A DNA stretch of 64,000 nucleotides from Streptomyces sp. NBC_00690 (GCF_036226685.1 NZ_CP109009.1:5049501-5113500); one strand, 5' to 3'. Shown: positions 8,768 through 19,963, counted from the first letter of the stretch. The notes: a model not told the origin generated them from the letters alone. Program-made: numbers and translations.

Positions 8768-9610
8768 TCAGAGCACGCGCACCGCGCCCGTCGCGGGGTA
8801 GCCCGAAAGATCCTGGATGACCACGCCCTTGCTGGGGTTGGCCGCGTCCAGGTACTTGCCGTCGCCGATGTAGACACCCGTGTGGTACGCGCTGCCCGCG
8901 GCACCCCAGTACAGGATGTCTCCGACCTGGAGGTTGCTGGTGCCGACCTGCCTGCCCGCGGTCGACTGGTCCTGCGAGACACGGGGGAGCTCGATGTTGA
9001 CCTGGCGGAAGGCCGCCCGGACCAGGCTGGAGCAGTCCCATGAGTTGGGGCCCGTCGCGCCCATCACATAGGCGTCGCCGACCTGGGCCCGCAGGAAGGC
9101 GATGACCGTACCGACGGAGCCGCTCGCCTGCTGGGAGGACTGGTTGGACGACTGCGCCGTAGAAGAGTTGGAAGAAGAGGAGGAGGACTTCGAGCCCACA
9201 GAGGCGAGCTGGGTGCGCTCAGCGGTGCGGGAAGCGCGCTCCTGGGCCTCGGCGCGCTTCTTCGCCTCGGCCTTCTCAGCCTCCGCCTTGCGGACCGCCT
9301 CGGCCTTCGCCTTCGTGGCGTCCTTCTGGGCCTTGGTGGCGGCAGCGTTCTCCTGGACCTGGAGTTCCAGGTCGAAGGCGACCTGCTGCTGCGCCTGAGC
9401 GGTCTGCTCGAACGTCTTGGCGAGGCCCGCGGGGTTGATCGTGGGCATCTCGATGGTCTCGGTCACCGGCTCGGCATTCGCCGGTCCAGCGGCGCCGGCC
9501 ACTGCGATGGTGCTGAGGACGCCACCGGCAACTCCGGCACGGAGCGCCATCGTGGAGGCGCTACGACGGCGGGGCTTCCGGTGGCTGGGTATGTGAGCGG
9601 TGTGGGGCAT
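8768..9610 (-). CDS. Secreted NlpC/P60 cell-wall endopeptidase
   Basis: The 280-residue precursor has a signal peptide with a basic start (SHRKPRRRS), a hydrophobic stretch, and an ANA-EP cleavage site near residue 40. An Ala/Lys/Glu-rich coiled coil follows at about 60-130, then a Ser-rich linker, then NlpC/P60 at about 165-280. The catalytic Cys is in SWDCSSLV and the His in YHTGVYIGDG. It should cut peptidoglycan stem peptides outside the cell, acting in growth or spore germination. ATG 9610 fits the usual short start before SHRKP. ATG 9634 is an alternative with a weak GGGAA site. A promoter and Crp-type site lie upstream. Confidence 0.9.
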   Translation of the reverse strand: MPHTAHIPSHRKPRRRSASTMALRAGVAGGVLSTIAVAGAAGPANAEPVTETIEMPTINPAGLAKTFEQTAQAQQQVAFDLELQVQENAAATKAQKDATKAKAEAVRKAEAEKAEAKKRAEAQERASRTAERTQLASVGSKSSSSSSNSSTAQSSNQSSQQASGSVGTVIAFLRAQVGDAYVMGATGPNSWDCSSLVRAAFRQVNIELPRVSQDQSTAGRQVGTSNLQVGDILYWGAAGSAYHTGVYIGDGKYLDAANPSKGVVIQDLSGYPATGAVRVL

Positions 9611-9791
9611 AGGAACAACCGCTACCAGCCACATACGGTTCCCATCAAGAAACGTGTGTTGCGCCACAGTTACGAGCGGAATCACCCCGTCCGCTCGATG
9701 GTGACATTTATTGACGCCGTAACGGGCAATACGGACAGGGGTGTTCAGGGCTGTGATCATGCTCTTTTGGGAAAAGGTCCGAATTGCCCGC

Positions 9792-9821
9792 CGCCTACCA
9801 TTGGTTAAGACCGTTGGCCAA
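9792..9821 (-). promoter_or_regulatory. Candidate promoter of the NlpC/P60 gene
   Basis: On the minus strand TTGGCC is followed after 18 bases by TAGGCG, a fair sigma-70-type promoter for Streptomyces. Transcription would start near 9785, leaving a leader of about 150-175 bases before the start codon. Confidence 0.5.
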
Positions 9822-9847
9822 GCCCGGCTTTCCTGGCGATTCGAGCC

Positions 9848-9863
9848 TGTGATGCAGGTCACA
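9848..9863. promoter_or_regulatory. Crp-type operator, TGTGATGCAGGTCACA
   Basis: This is an exact match to the Crp/Fnr-family consensus TGTGA-N6-TCACA. Its centre lies about 70 bases upstream of the start expected from the promoter above, which is a normal activator position. Streptomyces Crp acts in germination and development, which fits a cell-wall hydrolase target. Confidence 0.65.
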
Positions 9864-10114
9864 GAATGAATGGCGCCATGGCGGTGAGGGTGACGGATCG
9901 TCAGAAGAATGGCTCCACGGCGCGCGGATGCCGGAAAGGCGTCGGCGATCTTCGTGGCGAGAGGTGGGCGATGGCGCTGGCGATCTCCGTGCGTCAAGAG
10001 CGGTCGCTTGTTGTGATCTTCAAGTCGCAACTCCCCGTGGTGACCCTGGGAATGCCGACCGAATCACAGAGTAACGAGGGGCCCATTCGGCAATGCGGGC
10101 GGGGTACCTCTTTT

Positions 10115-10195
10115 CTGAGGGTCCCCTCAGTGCTTTTCCGCGCACCTCTCGGCGGTGATGGAGTCACCGTCCGCGCACCGGGTGTTACCACGGTG
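10115..10195. promoter_or_regulatory. Cluster of three dyads in the nlpC-nuoA gap
   Basis: Three inverted repeats lie close together. They are CTGAGGG-TC-CCCTCAG (10115-10130), CGGTGA-N5-TCACCG (10153-10169) and CACCG-N10-CGGTG (10176-10195). They could be operators or a structured leader. No regulator can be named. Confidence 0.35.
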
Positions 10196-10228
10196 TCCGT
10201 CAGGCTGGCGTGAAGGTCCGCCCGAGAT

Positions 10229-10244
10229 CGTGAACGCGTGCACG
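10229..10244. promoter_or_regulatory. Second, weaker Rex-like site
   Basis: CGTGAACGCGTGCACG matches 13 of 16 positions of the Rex operator TGTGAACGCGTTCACA. It lies about 430 bases upstream of nuoA, far from the likely promoter, so its role is doubtful. Confidence 0.35.
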
Positions 10245-10346
10245 CGCTCCGCTCCCGCCGCCCCCTCGCTCACGCCGGCCGCAGAGGCCCCTTCAGGCGG
10301 GTGATGCGATGGCACTATCACCCCTCGGCGACGGGTGCGAATTTGC

Positions 10347-10365
10347 TTAGGCATGCCTTGCCTTG
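10347..10365. promoter_or_regulatory. Iron-box-like site (DmdR/IdeR type)
   Basis: TTAGGCATGCCTTGCCTTG matches about 15 of 19 positions of the DtxR-family consensus TWAGGTWAGSCTWACCTWA. It lies about 295 bases upstream of nuoA. Iron control of an operon encoding many Fe-S clusters would make sense. Confidence 0.4.
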
Positions 10366-10514
10366 ATAAAGCGGACCCCCTTTCACCAGCCACAACACCA
10401 TCGGTTGTCACTTCTGGTGACCACTCGCGCGCTTCACGTATGAAGATCACCTCTCATCCAGCTTGGCGGTCCTTCGTCGGGTGGTGGAGATCACAAGGGC
10501 GGTTACCGACCCCG

Positions 10515-10544
10515 TGTCGCAGATCACAGACCGGCGGGCATAGG
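10515..10544 (+). promoter_or_regulatory. Candidate nuoA-N promoter
   Basis: TGTCGC and TAGGAT are separated by 18 bases. The -10 is a good actinomycete match and the -35 is weak. Transcription would start near 10551, just before the Rex operator, giving a leader of about 110 bases. Confidence 0.4.
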
Positions 10545-10562
10545 ATGCGGGGCAGTCGGGCT

Positions 10563-10578
10563 TGTGAACTGCCTCACA
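10563..10578. promoter_or_regulatory. Rex operator upstream of nuoA, TGTGAACTGCCTCACA
   Basis: It matches 12 of the 13 fixed positions of the Rex consensus TGTGAAC-N3-TTCACA. It lies 82 bases upstream of the nuoA start and just downstream of the proposed promoter, where bound Rex would block transcription. Rex senses the NADH/NAD+ ratio and nuo is a known type of Rex target in Streptomyces. Confidence 0.72.
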
Positions 10579-10659
10579 TGAACACGATCTTCGAGGCGGC
10601 TCGAAAAAGACGCCCGGTGCGGTCCACGCGGTCAAGGACGACTGGAAGGAGCGAGGAGG

Positions 10660-11019
10660 GTGAATGCTTACGCGCCCATCCTTGTACTCGGCGCCCTCGG
10701 GGCAGGGTTTGCGATCTTCTCCGTGGTCATGGCCACGCTAATCGGCCCCAAAAGGTACAACCGGGCAAAGCTTGAAGCGTATGAGTGCGGCATCGAGCCG
10801 ACTCCGACGCCGGCCGGTGGCGGTCGCTTTCCCATCAAGTACTACCTGACGGCGATGCTGTTCATCGTCTTCGATATCGAGATCGTCTTCCTCTACCCCT
10901 GGGCGGTCAGCTTCGACGCCCTGGGGCTTTTCGGGCTCGTGGAGATGCTGCTCTTCGTGCTCACCGTCTTCGTCGCCTATGCGTATGTATGGCGACGCGG
11001 CGGCCTGGAATGGGACTGA
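10660..11019 (+). CDS. nuoA: NADH-quinone oxidoreductase subunit A
   Basis: The 119-residue membrane subunit has three predicted helices: ILVLGALGAGFAIFSVV, then MLFIVFDIEIVFLYPWAV, then LVEMLLFVLTVFVAYAYVW. The conserved loop is EAYECGIEP. The IVFDIE motif carries the conserved acidic residues near the quinone-coupling region of complex I. GTG 10660 follows GGAAGGAG at about 8 bases. It is the first gene of a 14-gene operon. Confidence 0.96.
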   Translation: MNAYAPILVLGALGAGFAIFSVVMATLIGPKRYNRAKLEAYECGIEPTPTPAGGGRFPIKYYLTAMLFIVFDIEIVFLYPWAVSFDALGLFGLVEMLLFVLTVFVAYAYVWRRGGLEWD

Positions 11020-11037
11020 GGGGCTGAGAGGCACCAA

Positions 11038-11592
11038 ATGGGACTCGAAGAGAAGCTGCCGAGCGGATTTCTGCTGACGACTGTCGAGCAGGCCGCGGGC
11101 TGGGTGCGTAAGGCATCCGTCTTCCCGGCGACCTTCGGACTGGCCTGCTGCGCCATCGAGATGATGACGACGGGCGCGGGCCGATACGACCTCGCCCGGT
11201 TCGGCATGGAGGTCTTCCGCGGTTCGCCGCGACAGGCCGATCTGATGATCGTGGCAGGCCGGGTCAGCCAGAAGATGGCCCCCGTCCTGCGACAGGTCTA
11301 CGACCAGATGCCCAACCCCAAGTGGGTCATCTCCATGGGCGTTTGCGCATCGTCGGGCGGCATGTTCAACAACTACGCCATCGTGCAGGGAGTCGACCAC
11401 ATCGTCCCGGTCGACATCTATCTGCCCGGTTGCCCGCCCCGCCCCGAGATGTTGTTGGACGCGATTCTGAAACTCCATCAGAAGATCCAGTCCACCAAGC
11501 TCGGGGTGAACGCGGAGGAAGCCGCCCGCGAGGCGGAGGAGGCGGCCCTCAAGGCGCTCCCCCTGATCGAGATGAAGGGGTTGCTCCGATGA
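11038..11592 (+). CDS. nuoB: NADH-quinone oxidoreductase subunit B
   Basis: The 184-residue subunit holds cluster N2, the last Fe-S centre before quinone. Ligands are visible in [11 protein letters not shown] (adjacent cysteines), GVCASSGG and LPGCPPRPE. It docks on the membrane arm with NuoD. A short Glu/Ala-rich helix forms the tail. It starts 18 bases after nuoA. Its TGA overlaps the ATG of a 31-codon micro-ORF instead of nuoC directly. Confidence 0.96.
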   Translation: MGLEEKLPSGFLLTTVEQAAGWVRKASVFPATFGLACCAIEMMTTGAGRYDLARFGMEVFRGSPRQADLMIVAGRVSQKMAPVLRQVYDQMPNPKWVISMGVCASSGGMFNNYAIVQGVDHIVPVDIYLPGCPPRPEMLLDAILKLHQKIQSTKLGVNAEEAAREAEEAALKALPLIEMKGLLR

Positions 11593-11684
11593 GCCGCGTA
11601 CCTGCGGCCCCGCTGCCGCACCTCGCGCAGGCGGTGCCTGCGTGCCGCACGGGCCAAGAAGCCACCGAAGAGGTACAGCGATGA
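11589..11684 (+). CDS. Micro-ORF between nuoB and nuoC
   Basis: A 31-codon frame (start [16 protein letters not shown], end EATEEVQR) starts in an ATGA shared with the nuoB stop. It ends in an ATGA shared with the nuoC start. The perfect bridging suggests ribosomes could pass nuoB to micro-ORF to nuoC by coupled re-initiation. The peptide has no recognisable motif and may not be stable. It could also be chance spacer sequence. Confidence 0.45.
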   Translation: MSRVPAAPLPHLAQAVPACRTGQEATEEVQR

Positions 11685-12409
11685 CCGACCAGCCGAACCC
11701 CGAGAAGGAACTGAGCGAACAGAACCTTCCGGGCCAGCGCGGCGACCACGGCGAGGAGATCCGCGTCCAACGCGGCATGTTCGGCGCCAACAACGGCGGT
11801 GACACCTCCGGATACGGCGGTCTCGTCCGCTCCGTGCGTCTGCCGGGGCCGGCCAGCCGCCCCTACGGCGGCTACTTCGACGAAGTGGCCGACGAGTTGG
11901 AAGGCGCGCTGGAGGAGCAGGGGCTCGTCCCCGAGAACGCCATCGACAAGACGGTGGTGGACCGGGGCGAGTTGACCTTCCACATCGAGCGCGAGCACTT
12001 GCTGACCGTCGCCCGCACCCTGCGTGACGATCCCGCCCTGCGGTTCGAACTGTGTACGGGGGTGAGCGGGGTGCACTACCCGGACGACAAGGGCCGGGAA
12101 CTGCACGCCGTTTACCACCTGCGGTCGCTCACCCACGGTCGGCTGATCCGCGTGGAGGTCTCCGCGCCGGACAGCGACCCGCACGTCCCGTCACTGGTCT
12201 CGGTCTACCCGACCAACGACTGGCACGAGCGCGAGACGTACGACTTCTTCGGGCTGATCTTCGACGGCCACCCCGCCCTCACCCGGATCATGATGCCGGA
12301 CGACTGGCAGGGCTTTCCCCAGCGCAAGGACTATCCGCTCGGTGGTATCGCCGTCGAATACAAGGGCGCTCAGATTCCGGCTCCTGACCAGCGGAGGTCG
12401 TACTCATGA
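11681..12409 (+). CDS. nuoC: NADH-quinone oxidoreductase subunit C
   Basis: The 242-residue peripheral-arm subunit contains the NuoC signature [25 protein letters not shown] near residue 170. [21 protein letters not shown] follows. The first 60 residues (glycine- and charge-rich) are an actinobacterial extension. ATG 11681 was chosen because it lies in the ATGA overlap and follows GAGGTA. It helps hold NuoB and NuoD together and overlaps nuoD by 4 bases. Confidence 0.95.
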   Translation: MTDQPNPEKELSEQNLPGQRGDHGEEIRVQRGMFGANNGGDTSGYGGLVRSVRLPGPASRPYGGYFDEVADELEGALEEQGLVPENAIDKTVVDRGELTFHIEREHLLTVARTLRDDPALRFELCTGVSGVHYPDDKGRELHAVYHLRSLTHGRLIRVEVSAPDSDPHVPSLVSVYPTNDWHERETYDFFGLIFDGHPALTRIMMPDDWQGFPQRKDYPLGGIAVEYKGAQIPAPDQRRSYS

Positions 12410-13728
12410 GCACTTCGCACGCATCTCCCCGCGAGACCACCGAGGGAACCGTCTACACGGTCACCGGCGGTGACTGGGACGAGGTCGTCGAGAGCGCGGC
12501 CAAGGCCGACGACGAGCGGATCGTCGTCAACATGGGCCCGCAGCACCCCTCCACACACGGTGTGCTCCGGCTGATCCTGGAGATCGACGGCGAGACCGTC
12601 ACCGAGTCCCGCTGTGGCATCGGCTACCTCCACACCGGCATCGAGAAGAACCTCGAATACCGGACCTGGACGCAGGGCACCACCTTCGTCACGCGCATGG
12701 ACTACCTCACCCCGTTCTTCAACGAGGCGGCGTACTGCCTGGCCGTGGAGAAGCTGCTCGGCATCGAGGACCAGATCCCGGACCGGGCGACCGTCATCCG
12801 CGTTCTGCTGATGGAGCTCAACCGGCTCTCGTCCCACCTGGTCTGCATCGCCACCGGCGGTATGGAACTGGGCGCCACCACGATCATGATCTACGGCTTC
12901 CGGGACCGCGAACTGATCCTGGACCTCTTCGAACTGATCACGGGCCTTCGGATGAACCATGCGTTCATCCGCCCCGGTGGCCTCGCCCAGGACCTGCCCT
13001 CCGGCACCATCGACCAACTGCGCGACTTCCTGAAGACCATGAAGAAGAACCTGCCGGAGTACGACAAGCTCGCCACCGGCAACCCCATCTTCAAGGCCCG
13101 TATGCAGGACATCGGCTATCTCGACCTCACCGGATGCATGGCGCTCGGCGCCACCGGGCCGATCCTGCGCTCGGCCGGTCTCGCGCACGACCTCCGCAAG
13201 ACCGACCCGTACTGCGGCTACGAGAACTACGAGTTCGACGTGCCGACCGCCGACTCCTGCGACTCCTACGGCCGGTTCCTGATCCGGCTGGAGGAGATGC
13301 GCCAGTCGCTGCGGATCGTCGAGCAGTGCATCGCCCGGCTGGAGCCGGGACCGGTCATGGTCGCCGACAAGAAGATCGCCTGGCCCGCGCAGTTGGCACT
13401 CGGCCCGGACGGGCTCGGCAACTCCCTGGACCACATCAAGAAGATCATGGGCACCTCCATGGAGGCCCTGATCCACCACTTCAAATTGGTGACCGAGGGA
13501 TTTCGGGTCCCGCCGGGACAGGCGTACGCCGCCGTGGAGTCGCCCAAGGGCGAACTGGGCGCACACGTCGTCTCCGACGGCGGAACCCGCCCCTACCGGG
13601 TCCACTTCCGCGACCCGTCCTTCACCAACCTCCAGTCCATGGCAGCGATGTGCGAAGGCGGCCAGATCGCCGATGTCATCGTCGCCGTCGCGTCCATCGA
13701 CCCCGTGATGGGAGGCGTCGACCGATGA
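12406..13728 (+). CDS. nuoD: NADH-quinone oxidoreductase subunit D
   Basis: The 440-residue subunit is related to [NiFe]-hydrogenase large subunits without the metal. It shows [13 protein letters not shown] near residue 42 (quinone-site loop), [24 protein letters not shown] and the C-terminal [12 protein letters not shown]. It forms the quinone chamber with NuoB. ATGA overlaps link it to nuoC and nuoE. This is the only nuoD in the window, which matters for the second nuo locus. Confidence 0.97.
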   Translation: MSTSHASPRETTEGTVYTVTGGDWDEVVESAAKADDERIVVNMGPQHPSTHGVLRLILEIDGETVTESRCGIGYLHTGIEKNLEYRTWTQGTTFVTRMDYLTPFFNEAAYCLAVEKLLGIEDQIPDRATVIRVLLMELNRLSSHLVCIATGGMELGATTIMIYGFRDRELILDLFELITGLRMNHAFIRPGGLAQDLPSGTIDQLRDFLKTMKKNLPEYDKLATGNPIFKARMQDIGYLDLTGCMALGATGPILRSAGLAHDLRKTDPYCGYENYEFDVPTADSCDSYGRFLIRLEEMRQSLRIVEQCIARLEPGPVMVADKKIAWPAQLALGPDGLGNSLDHIKKIMGTSMEALIHHFKLVTEGFRVPPGQAYAAVESPKGELGAHVVSDGGTRPYRVHFRDPSFTNLQSMAAMCEGGQIADVIVAVASIDPVMGGVDR

Positions 13729-14611
13729 AGACCGAGCCGGCCCAGCCCAACCAAGAGGTGCAGCTGGGAATGCCCCAGCTCCCCGCACCCGACTACCCGG
13801 CCGACGTACGCGCCCGGTTGGAGGCGGACGCCAAGGAGGTCATCTCCCGCTATCCGGACTCCCGTTCCGCGCTGCTGCCCCTGCTGCACCTGGTGCAGTC
13901 CGAGGAGGGCTTCGTCTCCCGGACCGGCATGCGCTTCTGCGCCGAAGTGTTGGAACTGACGACCGCCGAGGTCACCGCGGTCGCCACCTTCTACAGCATG
14001 TACCGGCGCAAGCCGTCGGGTGAGTACCAGGTGGGCGTCTGCACCAACACGCTGTGCGCCGTCATGGGCGGCGACGCGATCTTCGAGGACCTCAAGCAGC
14101 ACCTCGACGTGGGCAACAACGAGACCACCGACGACGGCAAGGTCACGCTGGAGCACATCGAGTGCAACGCGGCCTGTGACTTCGCCCCCGTGGTGATGGT
14201 CAACTGGGAGTTCTTCGACAATCAGACGCCGCAGTCCGCACGGCAGTTGGTCGACGACCTGCGTGCCGGGCGCCCGGTGGAGCCGACCCGCGGGGCGACG
14301 CTGTGCTCCTTCAAGGAGACCTCGCGCATCCTCGCCGGCTTCCCCGACGAGCGGCCCGGCGCCGTGGACGCGACCGGTGGTGCCGGCCCCGCATCCCTGA
14401 TCGGGCTGCGACTGGCCAAGGGCGAGCCGATCCCCGCCCGTGTGGTCTCCCCGCGCGGCGGACCGCAGGACCGCCCCCACCACGGGGCGGACGGCGCGAG
14501 CGATGAGCAGAGGTCGGCATCCCAGCACCTCAGCTCCCATGACGCGCCCCAAAGGACCTCGGACTCCGACCCGAGCCACCCGGCCGGACCCGTCACCGAG
14601 GAGGGGGAGTG

Positions 14612-14612
<1 letters not shown>
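13725..14612 (+). CDS. nuoE: NADH-quinone oxidoreductase subunit E
   Basis: The 295-residue thioredoxin-like subunit binds a [2Fe-2S] cluster. Ligand cysteines are in [12 protein letters not shown] and [12 protein letters not shown], near residues 105-150. The residue span after about 215 is a Gly/Pro/Ser-rich disordered tail not found in short NuoE proteins. It sits beside NuoF at the NADH-oxidising tip. ATG 13725 overlaps the nuoD stop. A much longer upstream frame in the same phase is only a shadow of nuoD. Confidence 0.95.
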
Positions 14613-15972
<1,360 letters not shown>

Positions 15973-15988
<16 letters not shown>

Positions 15989-16081
15989 CCGTGGCGCACG
16001 CGCCGAGTGCCGGCGCAGTCCGACCTGCGAGCGGAGCACAACAGTCCGACTCGCACCGCGCGGAGGTGTGGGCATGACCGT
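15973..16081 (+). repeat. Duplicated translation-initiation block at the nuoF/nuoG junction
   Basis: GGAGGTGTCCGCATGACCGT (15973-15992) recurs as GGAGGTGTGGGCATGACCGT (16062-16081), 18 of 20 bases identical and 89 bases apart. Each contains a ribosome-binding site and an ATGACCGT start. The first copy starts the micro-ORF, the second nuoG. The rest of the interval is not obviously repeated. Confidence 0.7.
15985..16077 (+). CDS. Micro-ORF between nuoF and nuoG
   Basis: A 30-codon frame ([12 protein letters not shown], ending HRAEVWA) is joined by ATGA overlaps to both the nuoF stop and the nuoG start. It has its own GGAGGTG site. Its first residues MTV match the start of NuoG ([11 protein letters not shown]). 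It may therefore derive from a duplicated nuoG start. A stable product is uncertain. Ribosome coupling is the likelier role. Confidence 0.5.
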
Positions 16082-18584
16082 CACCACGTCCAATCCGGCC
16101 GGAGGCGGCGCAGCCGTCCCGCCCGAGGACCTCGTCTCGGTGACCATCGACGGCGTCCAGATCAGCGTGCCCAAGGGCACGCTGGTGATCCGGGCCGCCG
16201 AACTCATCGGTGTCGAGATCCCCCGGTTCTGCGACCACCCCCTCCTCGACCCCGCCGGCGCCTGTCGCCAGTGCATCGTCGAGGTCGAGGGCCAGCGCAA
16301 GCCGATGGCCTCCTGCACCATCACCTGCACCGACGGCATGGTCGTCAAGTCGCAGCTCAGCTCGCCCGTCGCCGAAAAGGCGCAAAAGGGCGTGATGGAG
16401 CTGCTCCTGATCAACCACCCGCTGGACTGCCCCGTCTGCGACAAGGGCGGCGAATGTCCGCTCCAGAACCAGGCGATGTCCCACGGCGACGCCGAGTCCC
16501 GCTTCGAGGGCAAGAAGCGGACGTTCGAGAAGCCGGTGCCGATCTCCACCCAGGTGCTCCTGGACCGCGAGCGTTGCGTCCTGTGCGCGCGCTGCACCCG
16601 GTTCTCCAACCAGATCGCCGGCGACCCGATGATCGAACTGCTTGAGCGGGGCGCCCTCCAGCAGGTCGGTACCGGTGAGGGCGACCCGTTCGAGTCGTAC
16701 TTCTCCGGCAACACCATCCAGATCTGCCCGGTCGGCGCGCTCACCTCGGCGGCGTACCGCTTCCGCTCCCGGCCCTTCGACCTGGTCTCCACACCCAGCG
16801 TGTGCGAGCACTGCTCGGGCGGCTGCGCGACCCGCACCGACCACCGGCGCGGCAAGGTGATGCGCAAGCTCGCCGCCGACGACCCCGAGGTCAACGAGGA
16901 GTGGATCTGCGACAAGGGCAGGTTCGGCTTCCGCTACGCACAGCAGCGGGACCGGCTCACCACCCCGCTGGTCCGGGACACCGACGGTGTCCTGAAGCCC
17001 GCGAGTTGGCCCGAGGCGCTGGCCAAGGCGGCCGAGGGACTGGGCGCCGCCCGCGGTAGGGCAGGCGTGCTGGCCGGTGGCCGGCTCACCGTCGAGGACT
17101 CCTATGCGTACGCCAAGTTCGCCCGGGTCGCCCTCGACACCAACGACATCGACTTCCGGGCCCGGGTCCACTCGTCCGAGGAGGCCGACTTCCTGGCCGC
17201 CCGGGTCGCGGGCCACGGCCGGGACCTCGATGGACGCGGCGTCACCTACTCCGTACTGGAGAAGGCGCCCGCGGTCCTGCTCGTCGGCTTCGAGTCCGAG
17301 GAGGAGGCCCCCGGGGTCTTCCTGCGGCTGCGCAAGGCTCACCGCCAGCGCGGTCAGCGCACCTACGCACTCGCCAGCCACGCCACCCGTGGGCTCGCCA
17401 AGGCCGGCGGCACCCTGCTCCCGGCCGCACCCGGCACCGAGACCGAGTGGCTGGACGCGCTCGCGGGCGGGGTGGGGCTCGACGGCGAAGGTGCCGCGGC
17501 GGCCGAAGCCCTGCGCGGTGACGGTGCGGTGATCGTCGTTGGCGAGCGACTCGCGGGCGTACCCGGAGGACTCACCTCCGTCGTACGGACCGCGACCGCG
17601 ACCGGCGCCCGACTGGTGTGGATCCCACGTCGGGCGGGCGAACGCGGCGCCGTTGAGGCCGGAGCGATCCCCTCCCTGCTGCCCGGTGGCCGTCCGGCCA
17701 CCGACCCGCAGGCCCGGGAGGAGACCGCCGAGGTCTGGCGGGTTCGCGAACTGCCGCACCGCTACGGCCGCGACACCGGCCAGATCATCGAGGCCGCGGC
17801 CAACGGTGAACTGGGCGCGCTGCTGGTGGCGGGTGTCGAGGTGGCTGACCTGCCCGATCCGACGCTGGCCCGTGCCGCCCTGGACGCGGTCGGCTTCCTC
17901 GTCTCCTTGGAGCTGCGGCCGAGCGAGGTGACCGATCGGGCCGACGTGGTCTTCCCGGTCGCCGCGGTCGCCGAGAAGCCCGGCACCTTCCTCAACTGGG
18001 AGGGCAGGGCGCGGATGTTCGACGCGGCGCTCAAGCCGGAACACATGACGCGCACCCTCGCACCCAATGACGCGCGAGTGCTCCACATGCTCGCCGACGA
18101 GATGGACGTCTTCTTCGGACTCCCCGATCTCGTCTCCGTACGCCGGGAACTGGACCGGTTCGCCGGCTGGACCGGTGCGCGGGCGTCCGAGCCGATGCAC
18201 TCCGCCCGGCCGGTTCCCCGCGCCGGCGAGGGCGAGGCCGTACTTGCCGGACACCGGCTCCTGCTCGACCAGGGTCTGCTCCAGCAGGGCGATGCGGCAC
18301 TCGCCGGCACCCGGCACGCGGCCGTCGCCCGGCTCTCCGCCGCCACCGCTGCGGCGACCGGCGTCAAGAACGGCGACGACCTGGCCGTCAGCGGCCCGGC
18401 AGGCACCGTTCTGCTGCCGCTCCAGGTGACCGAGATGCCCGACCGCGTGGTGTGGCTGCCACTGAACTCGGTGGGCGGCGGAGTCGCTTCCGACACCGGA
18501 GCCCGCCCCGGCGAGCTCGTCCGCATCGGACCGGCGCCGGCACCCTCGGATGCCGCAACGGACGCGCCGGAGGTGCGCTCATGA
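16074..18584 (+). CDS. nuoG: NADH-quinone oxidoreductase subunit G
   Basis: The 836-residue Fe-S subunit has a ferredoxin-like [2Fe-2S] site ([15 protein letters not shown], then a later Cys) and the H-x3-C-type site [19 protein letters not shown]. It has a 4Fe-4S site [10 protein letters not shown] with a later CPVGAL, and the extra [12 protein letters not shown] plus WICDKG for the remote N7 cluster. A molybdopterin-oxidoreductase-like region follows from about 230. It carries electrons from NuoE/F to NuoI. ATG 16074 follows GGAGGTG. Confidence 0.95.
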   Translation: MTVTTSNPAGGGAAVPPEDLVSVTIDGVQISVPKGTLVIRAAELIGVEIPRFCDHPLLDPAGACRQCIVEVEGQRKPMASCTITCTDGMVVKSQLSSPVAEKAQKGVMELLLINHPLDCPVCDKGGECPLQNQAMSHGDAESRFEGKKRTFEKPVPISTQVLLDRERCVLCARCTRFSNQIAGDPMIELLERGALQQVGTGEGDPFESYFSGNTIQICPVGALTSAAYRFRSRPFDLVSTPSVCEHCSGGCATRTDHRRGKVMRKLAADDPEVNEEWICDKGRFGFRYAQQRDRLTTPLVRDTDGVLKPASWPEALAKAAEGLGAARGRAGVLAGGRLTVEDSYAYAKFARVALDTNDIDFRARVHSSEEADFLAARVAGHGRDLDGRGVTYSVLEKAPAVLLVGFESEEEAPGVFLRLRKAHRQRGQRTYALASHATRGLAKAGGTLLPAAPGTETEWLDALAGGVGLDGEGAAAAEALRGDGAVIVVGERLAGVPGGLTSVVRTATATGARLVWIPRRAGERGAVEAGAIPSLLPGGRPATDPQAREETAEVWRVRELPHRYGRDTGQIIEAAANGELGALLVAGVEVADLPDPTLARAALDAVGFLVSLELRPSEVTDRADVVFPVAAVAEKPGTFLNWEGRARMFDAALKPEHMTRTLAPNDARVLHMLADEMDVFFGLPDLVSVRRELDRFAGWTGARASEPMHSARPVPRAGEGEAVLAGHRLLLDQGLLQQGDAALAGTRHAAVARLSAATAAATGVKNGDDLAVSGPAGTVLLPLQVTEMPDRVVWLPLNSVGGGVASDTGARPGELVRIGPAPAPSDAATDAPEVRS

Positions 18585-19963
18585 TCGCTGAGGTTCAGTT
18601 CCTCGCGGCGGAGGACCTGTCGATGTTCGGGCGCGACCCCTGGTGGCTCGTCGCCATCAAGGCCGTGTTCTGCTTCGCCTTCCTCATGGTCACCGTGCTG
18701 CTCTCCATCGTGTGGGAGCGCAAGGTCGTCGCCTGGATGCAGCTGCGCATCGGGCCCAACCGGCACGGTCCCTGGGGCATGCTCCAGTCGCTCGCCGACG
18801 GCATCAAGCTGATGCTCAAGGAAGACGTCATCGTCAAGCGCGCGGACAAGGTGGTGTACATCCTCGCGCCGATCATCGCCGCCGCGCCCGCCTTCATGGC
18901 GATCGCGGTCATCCCCTTCGGGCCGTCGGGCAACGAGGTGTCCATCTTCGGCCACCGCACGACGATGCAGCTCACCGACCTGCCGATCGCGATGCTCTAC
19001 GTCCTCGCGATCGCTTCGGTCGGCATCTACGGCATCGTGCTCGCCGGTTGGTCGTCCGGCTCCACCTATCCGCTGCTCGGCGGACTGCGCTCCTGCGCCC
19101 AGATGATCTCGTACGAGATCGCGATGGGCGCGGCGTTCGCCTCCGTCTTCCTCTACTCCGGGTCGATGTCGACCTCGGCGATCGTGGAGGCGCAGGCGGA
19201 CCGGTGGTTCGTGATCCTGCTACCGGTCTCCTTCATCATCTACGTCATCACGATGGTGGGCGAGACCAACCGCGCCCCCTTCGACATGCCGGAGTCCGAA
19301 GGCGACCTGGTCGGTGGCTTCAACACCGAGTACAGCTCGATCAAGTTCGCGATGTTCATGCTCGCCGAGTACGTCAACATGGTCACCGTCTCCGCCGTCT
19401 CGGTGACCCTCTTCCTCGGCGGCTGGCGCGCCCCCTACCCGATCTCCACCTTCTGGGAGGGCGCGAACCACGGCTGGTGGCCGATGCTCTGGTTCATCAT
19501 CAAGGTCCAGTTGCTGCTGTTCTTCTTCATCTGGCTGCGCGGCACGCTGCCCCGGGTTCGCTACGACCAGCTGATGAAGCTGGGGTGGAAGGTCCTGATC
19601 CCGGTCTCGGTGCTCTGGCTGATGCTGGTGGCCACCGTGCGAGCGCTGCGGAACGAGGACTACCAGTTCCAGGAGATCTTGCTGTACGTGGGCGGCGCGG
19701 TCATTGCCGTACTCCTGCTGTCCCTGGTCGTGGACATGTTCCGCGGCAAGAAGGACAAGCAGGAGCGCGAGGCGGAAGCCGCCGCGAAGAACGCCGACTT
19801 CGACCCCATGGCCGGTGGCTACCCGGTTCCGCCGCTGCCCGGCCAGACCCTGCCGCCCGTACCGCGCAGGCGTCCGCGCCGGGAGCGCGAGTTGATTGTC
19901 AGTGGCGGCCCGGACACTTCGAGTGACGGACCTCGTGACGGAAAGGAGGCTGACGGTGTCTGA
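18581..19963 (+). CDS. nuoH: NADH-quinone oxidoreductase subunit H
   Basis: The 460-residue membrane subunit has about eight helices and the conserved charged loops [45 protein letters not shown] and [19 protein letters not shown]. It closes the quinone chamber at the foot of the arm. The last 70 residues are charged and Pro/Arg-rich, an actinobacterial extension that NuoH2 lacks. ATG 18581 overlaps the nuoG stop and follows GGAGGTG. Confidence 0.96.
   Translation: MIAEVQFLAAEDLSMFGRDPWWLVAIKAVFCFAFLMVTVLLSIVWERKVVAWMQLRIGPNRHGPWGMLQSLADGIKLMLKEDVIVKRADKVVYILAPIIAAAPAFMAIAVIPFGPSGNEVSIFGHRTTMQLTDLPIAMLYVLAIASVGIYGIVLAGWSSGSTYPLLGGLRSCAQMISYEIAMGAAFASVFLYSGSMSTSAIVEAQADRWFVILLPVSFIIYVITMVGETNRAPFDMPESEGDLVGGFNTEYSSIKFAMFMLAEYVNMVTVSAVSVTLFLGGWRAPYPISTFWEGANHGWWPMLWFIIKVQLLLFFFIWLRGTLPRVRYDQLMKLGWKVLIPVSVLWLMLVATVRALRNEDYQFQEILLYVGGAVIAVLLLSLVVDMFRGKKDKQEREAEAAAKNADFDPMAGGYPVPPLPGQTLPPVPRRRPRRERELIVSGGPDTSSDGPRDGKEADGV

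Larger units (their letters stand above)
9611..10659. other. 1-kb divergent regulatory region between NlpC/P60 and nuoA
   Basis: No convincing gene was found in this stretch. It holds a candidate promoter and Crp-type site for the minus-strand NlpC gene, several clustered palindromes (10115-10195), two Rex-like sites, an iron-box-like site and a candidate nuoA promoter. Each is listed separately. Confidence 0.7.

Noticed and set aside
9611..10330. A ydaO-type c-di-AMP riboswitch upstream of the NlpC/P60 gene, as known for some Streptomyces wall hydrolases
   Set aside because: I read the minus strand for the conserved GGGGTGAA and CCCGTCAGCTAACC-type blocks and did not find them.
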